From the NCBI GenBank assembly GCA_003550325.1, contig QKWP01000062.1, positions 37,633-101,632 on the forward strand: a stretch of 64,000 nt of DNA, read 5' to 3'. Shown piece after piece: positions 56,973 through 64,000 of this stretch. The notes below the pieces were generated by a model. It saw nothing but the letters and a program-made list of their open reading frames with translations, was not told where the DNA came from and searched no databases. Source of the stretch: Gigaspora rosea (Eukaryota; Glomeromycota; Glomeromycetes; Diversisporales; Gigasporaceae). The translations under genes and the position numbers were made by a program. Within the stretch, counting starts at the first letter, position 1. Each line of letters opens with the position of its first letter.

Positions 56973-57537
56973 AGTAATATATGGTTAATAGAAGTATTGT
57001 AATATCTATTGTGTTATCCAGATCTTTGGGAAGACACTTTATGATATTTAGATAATAATTCAAATCATGCTACATATGCTAAAAAGCAGGTGTTCTTAAA
57101 ATATCTAAAGCCAAAAATGCTATTATATATAATTTTTAGGCCAATCTCCAAAATTCCTGGTCGACATTTAGCTCTAGTGGTTAGCAGGTTCTATAGCAAA
57201 ATTATCAGCTGGGCATTTTTTATTTAATGAACTGCTACGAAAATTTTTAATGATCCTGGGCGAAATTGATCATTTCCGGCCCTGCCGACCAGGATTCTGA
57301 TGCATTCCGACCAGTAATTTTTCTTATGAGTTATACCTAAAAATAAAAACCATTGATTGGCTAACAGTAAAACATTTATCTAAAAATAGGTCGTGGACAT
57401 AAACACACAAAATTTGGCCTAACTTCATCATTAAAGATTTCGGACAATAATTGTTTTATAAGATAAAAAAAAGTCCTTGTTTGTGGATAGCGTAGTTTAT
57501 TATTCCCTTAATAAAAACGATTCATTGATAACTAAAA
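56973..57537. other. Spacer without a gene
   Basis: AT-rich, with a patch near 57160-57310 containing two copies of a GACCAGG/CGACCAG word. No gene is supported. Confidence 0.4.
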
Positions 57538-58270
57538 TCAAAAATCGGGTATCATTTTTTCCTCTTTACTTTCATGTTTACGATAAAGCATCATGCATAC
57601 TAGTGCATCCACAGCCTATTAATATGACAGATTAGGTTTAAATATTTAAAACAAAATTTTCATAAAAGTGAGAAATAGAGTTACCGAAGAGTGCTCTCCT
57701 TTTTGAATAGTAATACCAAGCTCCTTCTTTGCCAGCTCTTTCAATCTAGGCGTTTTGCTCGATCCATTTATATTAAGAAGAGAAGTGTCACGTTTCAATT
57801 CTCGTGGATGGTATAGTTTTAATATCTTTAATAAAGATTGTAACAATAAAGACATTAATTTACATAAATGTAAACATAAATCAAAGAATATATGAAATAT
57901 AAACCTCTAAATCATGATGAAGAGAGTGGCCGATAACAATCCGATCACTTATTAACTCAGCTACTTCGTGCTGGACATCTTCAAATCTATATGCTAAAAT
58001 GTTGAATCCGTTTATTTCAGCATGTGGGATTATTTTCAAATGGTCTTTTTTTGAATACTTACAGTTAGCTAGTAATTTCGGTGTTATTCCGCTAATGCTA
58101 GTTCTGTAATCTGTAACGTCCTTTACTTGTACATATTTATCTAATATGACCTTAAAATGATAGTCCACTATTGCTACTCGTGCAAGTGCATCTTCTTTAT
58201 TACCAGGACCGACTCCAACCCTTTCACAATCGATTGACACAATTCCATTCTCCGAAGAGTCATCAGTCAT
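57538..58270 (-). CDS. REX4: Rex4-type 3'-5' RNA exonuclease (DEDDh), three exons
   Basis: Exons on the minus strand are 58270-57905, 57825-57685 and 57615-57538, with GT-AG introns, all joined in phase 0; the protein is 194 residues. The DEDDh fold is complete: SIDCE with Asp14 and Glu16, HSLHHDL with Asp120, and GEHSSAVDA with His167 and Asp172 in the H-x4-D spacing. KTPRLKELAKKELGI before it is typical of Rex4/ISG20-like enzymes, which process or degrade RNA; the yeast namesake acts in pre-rRNA processing. The protein is shorter than most Rex4 proteins, lacking an N-terminal basic extension. An upstream exon cannot be excluded, because the frame is open for 17 more codons. The Sel1 gene ends 127 bp upstream on the same strand. 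Confidence 0.85.
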
Positions 58271-58396
58271 ATTTTGAAGTGCTTTAATAAGATTACTGTT
58301 ATTAAAAGCTCTAATTAAACGTTATAATGAAGTATGATATATTAGATCAATAAAAGGTTCAGAATTTAAATTATTGTATAAGATTTGAAAAATTAT

Positions 58397-59965
58397 TTAC
58401 ATTTTGTACCAATCATTAGCCTTTAGTAAGTCTCTTGTTATTCCAATTCCATTTAGATAGCAATAGCCAACATTACATATTCCTTGAGCATCTCTCAACT
58501 TAGCAGATTTTTGATAGAACATGAATGCCTTATATTCATCTTTCTTAACTCCAATTCCATTCCGATAACAATTACCTACTTCATTCATTCCGCTAGCGTT
58601 CCCTAAATCAGCAGATTTTTGATAATAGGAAAATGCTAGGTTTTCATCCTTGTCAACTCCAATCCCATTCTCATAGCAAAAACCAATTCCATACAATCCA
58701 TAAGCATTTCCCAGATTAACAGATTTTTGATAATAAATGAATGCTTTATGTTCATCCTTTTCAATTCCAATTCCATATTGATAACAATTACCAACATGAA
58801 ACATACCACGAGCATTTTCCATCTTAGCAGATTTTTGATAATAAACGAATGCCTTCTTCTCATCCTTTTCAATACCAATTCCATACTGATAATAATAACC
58901 AACATGAAAAATTCCACAAGCATTTCCCATCTCAGCGGATTTGTAATAGTAAAAGAATGCTTTACGATTATCTCTTTTAACTCCAATTCCATGTTGATAA
59001 CAATGGCCGAGACTGTTCATTCCACAAGCATGACCCATCTCAGCAGATTTGTGATAGCAAAAGAATGCCTTATTCACATCCCTTTTAACACCAATCCCAT
59101 TTTGATAACAATATCCGAGACTGTATATTCCATCAGCATTGGATTTATCATCAGCATTCTCCAGATCAGCAGATTTTTTATAATAAATAAATGCATTATG
59201 ACCGTCCTTTTCAACACCAATTCCATGTTGATAACAATATCCAAGGCGACTCATTCCTTTAGAATTCCCCATCTCTGCAGATTTTTGATAATAACTAAAT
59301 GCCGCATGCTTATCTTTTTTGACACCAATTCCATTTTGATAACAATATCCAAGACTGCACATCCCGCGAGCACTTCCCATCTCAGCAGATTTTTTATAAT
59401 TATTGAATGCTTCATATTCATCTTTTTCGACACCTATCCCATTTTGATAACAAGATCCGAGACCGTTTATTCCACGAGCATTTCCCATTCTAGCAGATTT
59501 CTGATAGTAATAGAATGCCTTACTCTCATTCTTTTCAACACCAATTCCATATTGATAACAATATCCGAGACGATTCATTCCACATGAATTTCCCCGATCA
59601 GCAGATTTTTTATAACAAATGAATGCTTCATACGTATTTTTTTCAACACCAATTCCATTTTGATAACAATATCCAAGGCTGTTCATTCCATCTGTATTCC
59701 CCAAATCAGCAGATTTTTTATAATAAATGAACGCTTTATGTTCATCTTTTTCCACTCCATTTCCATTTTCATAACAATCTCCAAGATCTTTCATTTTATT
59801 ACCATCATCATTTATCTCAACATGCTCTTGATTAAGAAATAAACTATCGTGGTCCTCCATTTTTAAGAGAAAATGATTTTGGAGCATGGGTTTATAAGTT
59901 ATATTTACAATCACGTGATCTGTCAGAATTATCTTCGGAAAAATAGGTTTATAGACTGGAGTCAT
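58397..59965 (-). CDS. Sel1-repeat protein, 13 repeats
   Basis: One frame of 522 codons is read on the minus strand. From about residue 56 to the end it is an array of 36-residue Sel1 (TPR-like) repeats, each close to GMxxLGYCYQNGIGVEKD followed by AFxYYQKSAxxGN. Twelve are full and the last is partial. The sixth has a six-residue insertion (ADDKSN). Sel1 repeats form an alpha-solenoid that scaffolds protein complexes. No kinase or signal peptide is present. The likely start is Met36 (59860), just before the acidic leader EDHDSLF; the 35 codons before it are probably 5' UTR and contain a TCACGTGATC palindrome at 59911-59920. Such proteins are greatly expanded in glomeromycete fungi. Confidence 0.9.
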   Translation of the reverse strand: MTPVYKPIFPKIILTDHVIVNITYKPMLQNHFLLKMEDHDSLFLNQEHVEINDDGNKMKDLGDCYENGNGVEKDEHKAFIYYKKSADLGNTDGMNSLGYCYQNGIGVEKNTYEAFICYKKSADRGNSCGMNRLGYCYQYGIGVEKNESKAFYYYQKSARMGNARGINGLGSCYQNGIGVEKDEYEAFNNYKKSAEMGSARGMCSLGYCYQNGIGVKKDKHAAFSYYQKSAEMGNSKGMSRLGYCYQHGIGVEKDGHNAFIYYKKSADLENADDKSNADGIYSLGYCYQNGIGVKRDVNKAFFCYHKSAEMGHACGMNSLGHCYQHGIGVKRDNRKAFFYYYKSAEMGNACGIFHVGYYYQYGIGIEKDEKKAFVYYQKSAKMENARGMFHVGNCYQYGIGIEKDEHKAFIYYQKSVNLGNAYGLYGIGFCYENGIGVDKDENLAFSYYQKSADLGNASGMNEVGNCYRNGIGVKKDEYKAFMFYQKSAKLRDAQGICNVGYCYLNGIGITRDLLKANDWYKM

Positions 59966-61213
59966 AAATCCTTTATTTGTGTACTAATTTCATTTATGCC
60001 TTGAGCACAAAGCATAAATATGCCTTTTTCGGTCAACAAGTAAATCCATTACATATTCAAATATCCATTTTTGAACATATATATAACATGTACTGTAACG
60101 TACGCATAGTCATAAGTTCTATTAATACGCAAGTCGTATGAATTTAAAGTTTCTATAATTTACTTTATATTCTAATAATCAAAGGAAAAAAAAAACAAAA
60201 TGAGAACAATACAACGTTAACGCCCTAGTTATAAAAATGATTTATCCATAATATGCAAATGAGACGGTCACACGCGCAATCTCTGCATTACGTAGTATAA
60301 ATGAATGATGATCGGAGCTAAAATTCACTAGTCCGGAGAGATACGGAGGTAATGGCCAGAAATTCCTACATTCGTCTGATTGGTTGATAGTATAATTTAT
60401 TTATGCGCTTTAGAATACCCGAGAGATGCATGGATTTATTGATAACGATAGCCTTTTTGATCTTTCGCAGATAGGCTTCACTATAGGAATGTAATCCTGT
60501 TTGTCTGAACTCTATTCGAAACTGAATCAAAACTCATTGTGCGATATTACGTGCAAGAAGCTTCGTGATTTGTAATTTCTAAGTCGTACAGGCCTAGCGA
60601 TCAAAAGCTAAGTATACATTAACCGAATATGTAATTGGCTACTTGAAGAAAACATTTGTGCAAGCCTTTGTTTAAGACATGGTATTGAACCGATTTATGG
60701 AGGGTCAATAAATAAAAGATATATTGTGCAAATACATAAAAATTGTGTATTATAACAGTATAAACAACGGGGCTTAAACTAGCATGCATAAGCAAGCATA
60801 ATCAATAGTCATATGTATAACCAGTTTTAAAACAGAATTTGAAATCCAGTTGGGGTGTGTTTCTGAACAGTGTTCGAGCCGGTTTCGAAGCACGAACTAA
60901 TCAGTTTAAGCAGGATCACATCCCTACTTTACTAGCATAAAGTCAAAACCAAAATGTTTATGTTTTCGTTTAACATAATTCCCCATTCCTACTTTGAAAT
61001 CTCTTAATCAAATCCTTTTGACAAAAAAAGAATGTATTTGGTTTCTATTTTATAAAAATATTTATAAAAGCCACAGATTATTATATCATGAAACTAAATT
61101 TTATCAATATATCACATTATGTCGCAAACTCATATCCATTCTTAAAGATTCTCTTTTTTTCAAAGATGTTCTGAGACTTTGTTAATTGGATATCTATGGC
61201 TATATAAAGTTAT

Positions 61214-61354
61214 TTATCCGGCAGATACTATGTAAACACTGACGGAAAATATTTCACATTATTTCCATAAATTTTTATTTAATTTTAATATATAAATCTG
61301 CGGAAGTAATATAAAATTCTTTCCGTAAGCATATACATCATACCTGCCAGATAA
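61214..61354. mobile_element. Fold-back element, about 60-bp arms
   Basis: TTATCCGGCAGATACTATGT at the left mirrors TATGATGTATATGCTTACGG...GGCAGATAA at the right with several mismatches. It is 141 bp and non-coding. Confidence 0.65.
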
Positions 61355-61505
61355 GAAATATACAAATGTTATTTTATTTGATAGTTCAAGATTTTGAATT
61401 TTATTTTAGTTTTTTTTTTTTTTTTTTTTTTTGCACATAAAATTGAATCAATTTGCTTTAGTTGACATATACAAAATTCCTAAAATCGAGATTCTGAAAT
61501 TTGCA

Positions 61506-61680
61506 ACTTTTTGGGAGGTTATATTTAGGGTTAGGGTTTATAATTAGAGTATATGTGGGTTTTAGTAGGATTTACATTTTTAAATAGAAGCCACAACTTT
61601 CAGCATCATATGATTTTAGCATCATCCAATTTCAGCGTCATCCGACTTCAGCATTATTCCCAACAATCATTAAAATTATT
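61506..61680. repeat. TTTCAGCATCAT repeat element
   Basis: GAGTATATGTGGGTTTTAG and the following CACA...TTTCAGCATCAT match the MITE at 63392-63551. The end here is expanded to four degenerate units of about 17 bp (TTTTAGCATCATCC, TTTCAGCGTCATCC). Confidence 0.6.
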
Positions 61681-61988
61681 ATTCAACACTTATTATAAGC
61701 ACCATATATATGTTTTATTATATTTATCATTTGCGTTATAAAAATTTTGATGGCAGAGTTAGGTTTTTAAAAGTTAGAGTTAATTTTTGGGAGTGCTCAG
61801 AATTGCACAAACTGCCAATTACTTAGCTACTTTTTGAAATGTAACAACTATATATGATATTTAACACATAATTATAACAAAAAAAAAAAAAAGTAAGTCA
61901 ATTTTTAGCAATAAATATAAATAATTTATACAATTGTTAATAGCAAAATTTTTAACTGTTAGTTTATAATACTATCTACCTTAAACAT

Positions 61989-64000
61989 TTAAATTGCATA
62001 TTCAATAACACCACTTCCAAGACACCAATTGTTATCCCAAATAACTACAACCTAAATAACAATTATACTTAATAATAATTTAAAATAAAATGAAGCATAT
62101 ATACTTATTAGTTGTTATTACCTGGCCAGGTGCAATTGCTCTTTGTGGTGTCTCAAATTCAACGACATATCTATCATTTGATCTATATAAAATAATCATT
62201 AATCTTCATATAAAGTAAATATAAACACTTGTAAATTTACCTTGATATCACTTTACACGAAACTATAGAATAAAAATATTGGTTTAATTGCGATAAACTT
62301 CAAATAATGAAAAATAATGAACCAAAATATTATTACCTGGAGATTGACGGTATCTAATCTGAGCTAATAATTTAATATCTAAAATTTAATATAAATTAGA
62401 TAAAATATTAGTTAACAAATACTTTAATTGCACATTTTTAATCTTACCATTTTTAATTTTTTCAGGTGGAAAATACCAAGTCCAATTCTTGGCAACAAGG
62501 CTTCGTGAAAATAAAAGTGGGTTATTTCTAAAAAAAAAAAAAAAAAAAGACAAAAAGAAATCAATATTTAATAAATACTGTAGATATATCATTAAAGTAA
62601 AACAAATATTCATTCTTTACGATTCAGGAACAACAATTAAAGTATTATCTTTAGTATCACGCTTCAAAACAAACCACCTATAAAACAGTTAATGTTTAAT
62701 AAAAATTAAAAATGGAAAATAAGCATAATTAATAATGCATGCCTATTTGTTCCATAATTTATATGAGCGCATTGGCCAATAGTATATGCAAATAGTCCAC
62801 AGTGCTGACCTTATTGTGTAAACAAAAAAATAAAAAAAATAAGTATTCAACTAAATATAATACCCAGATTATGAAACCGACTTTGTAAACTAAGTTATTT
62901 TTATGTCGATGACTTTCTAAAACTTTTAAATAAAATGGATTAATAAATATCATCCGAAATTTATAATTTCCAAATACATGTATTTAACTGTATAAACAAC
63001 TTAGTATACAATGATCGATGTCGATTTCGTAGAACTGGTCTAATGTAAAGAATTTCAACCAGAACCCGATACTGGTCATAAAAATTCTAACTCGGACAAG
63101 CTCTTAGGAACTCTAATATTACATATACATACCTATAATCCTGCCGTCAATAGTTTTGATATCACCAGGTTTTGTAACAAGATATTGTTTCAAGAATTCA
63201 GCAAATTTTTTCTTTTTACCTATAAAACAAACACCCATACTTTCTTGTTTATTTGCAGTGATAAGATTTGCATTACTTGCTATCGATTTTACTTGTGTTT
63301 TATATAATTTGCCAACTGGAAAAATTGCCTTAAAATAATAATAATAATAATAATAATAATTAAATTGGCAAAATTGTTTAGTGATTGTCACAGCTGATGC
63401 TGAATTTTAAACTATTTTGATATGAAATTTTAGAATTTTTTTTTGGTAGGATTGAGTTAGAGTTTGGGTTAGAATTGATAATTAACGAGTATATATGGAT
63501 TTTAGCAGGGCTCACATTTTCAAATTGAGACCTCAAATTTCAGCATCAGCCACGAAAGTAATTTTGAGAAAAATAGTAATAATACCCTTTTAAGCTTTTC
63601 TTCGGGAACAGCTGACAAGAAATAACTTTGATCTTTAGTGCTATCAACGCCTGAATTTTGAAAAATAAATCTTGTATGCTATATTAATATATTATTATGA
63701 TGTGGATACTGAAAAGTTTAGATACCTCTTAATAGTTTTACTCTGTCGTGAATGTGATCTACTTGAACATAATGCCCTATAATCTAAAATTAAATAATCA
63801 ACTCTAGCAACTGAATCTATAAATGGCATATATTACCTGTTGCAAACCACTTGGCATTAAACATAGATCCCAAACATTTATCTAAAAATAAACCAAACTT
63901 GATTTCACGATTACAAATGATATCAGGGTTTGGAGTAAAACCATTTTCATAATCCTCTATCATTTTTGTGAATACTTTTACCCAATATTCTTTTGTAAAG
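61989..64000 (-). CDS. TRMU: tRNA-specific 2-thiouridylase (MnmA/TRMU family), 3' eleven exons
   Basis: The 5' part runs off the window. Visible exons on the minus strand are 64000-63837 (partial), 63776-63726, 63650-63586, 63328-63133, 62809-62743, 62677-62621, 62527-62448, 62378-62337, 62262-62241, 62182-62122 and 62051-61989; all join in frame to 288 residues. Family motifs are NPDIICNREIKFG (nucleophile Cys), ATGHY, KDQSYFLS, FPVGKLYKTQVK, MGVCFIG (second catalytic Cys), GLFAYTIGQ, IRYRQ, FETPQRAIAPGQ and LGSG. The enzyme thiolates the wobble uridine of mitochondrial tRNAs for Lys, Glu and Gln (yeast SLM3, human MTU1). One intron (62742-62678) starts with GC, not GT, and one exon is only 22 bp. 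The PP-loop ATP-binding half must lie beyond 64000. Confidence 0.93.
63334..63361. repeat. (AAT)n microsatellite in an intron
   Basis: About nine AAT units lie next to the splice acceptor of the exon at 63328-63133. On the coding strand (ATT)n takes the place of a normal polypyrimidine tract. Confidence 0.9.
63392..63551. mobile_element. 160-bp MITE inside a thiouridylase intron
   Basis: The ends GCTGATGCTGAATTTTA and TTTCAGCATCAGC are inverted copies. It belongs to the same family as 61506-61680. It accounts for most of the 257-bp intron 63329-63585, by far the longest in the gene. Confidence 0.7.

Larger units (their letters stand above)
59966..61988. other. Intergenic region with small repeats
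   Basis: No supported gene is seen. It holds a fold-back at 61214-61354, a poly-T run at about 61408-61432 and a repeat with TTCAGCATCAT units at 61506-61680. Confidence 0.5.

Noticed and set aside
57160-57230. tRNA-like A-box word (TAGCTCTAGTGGTTAG)
   Set aside because: No B box or cloverleaf can be formed downstream.
58727-59587. 286-codon plus-strand frame
   Set aside because: It is the exact antisense shadow of the Sel1 repeats, kept open by their periodicity.
1-64000. LTR retrotransposon, Polinton, CRISPR array or rRNA genes
   Set aside because: No long direct terminal repeats with gag/pol or capsid motifs, no regular spacer array and no rRNA signature were seen.

Overview
The window is a stretch of very AT-rich eukaryotic nuclear DNA packed with transposable elements. 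Intron-rich genes, a trifunctional fungal-type tryptophan gene, a 13-unit Sel1-repeat protein and several glomeromycete-style repeat families point to an arbuscular mycorrhizal fungus of the Rhizophagus type. That assignment is inference from gene style, not from a search.

Layout. (1) 1-8.2 kb: a Mutator-like (MULE) transposase gene with three introns and two lesions, set among tandem and inverted repeats. (2) 8.3-14.5 kb: a 5'-truncated LINE with a 17-bp target-site duplication (TSD), two LINE 3' fragments, several MITEs and a 506-bp assembly gap. (3) 14.65-22.38 kb: a LINE on the minus strand bounded by a 17-bp TSD but broken in many places. (4) 25.9-28.4 kb: an intact intronless tryptophan-biosynthesis gene. 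(5) 28.7-33.2 kb: a decayed C2H2 zinc-finger gene, coding relics, a perfect fold-back, and a broken multi-copy family of unknown function on the minus strand. (6) 33.2-39 kb: MITEs and a 567-bp fold-back. (7) 39.0-45.3 kb: a LINE with an uninterrupted endonuclease, RT, RNase H and zinc-finger frame. (8) 45.3-57.5 kb: gene-free, made of nested palindromic elements and a tRNA-headed retroposon. (9) 57.5-64 kb: host genes again, all on the minus strand: a compact Rex4-type 3'-5' exonuclease, a Sel1-repeat protein, and the 3' eleven exons of a mitochondrial tRNA 2-thiouridylase that runs off the window.

The host genes do not form a pathway. They are tryptophan synthesis, RNA processing, a scaffold-type Sel1 protein and mitochondrial tRNA modification, separated by transposon nests. 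The most interesting signals are a shared 3'-terminal signature in the LINEs (AATAAAG, a short hairpin, then an A tail), an Asp-to-Asn change in the endonuclease motif of two diverged LINEs, a modular repeated ORF1 in one LINE, a three-deep MITE nest, and a thiouridylase gene with a GC-AG intron and a 22-bp exon. Exon boundaries were worked out by hand from splice signals, reading frame and recalled family motifs. No alignment or transcript evidence was available.
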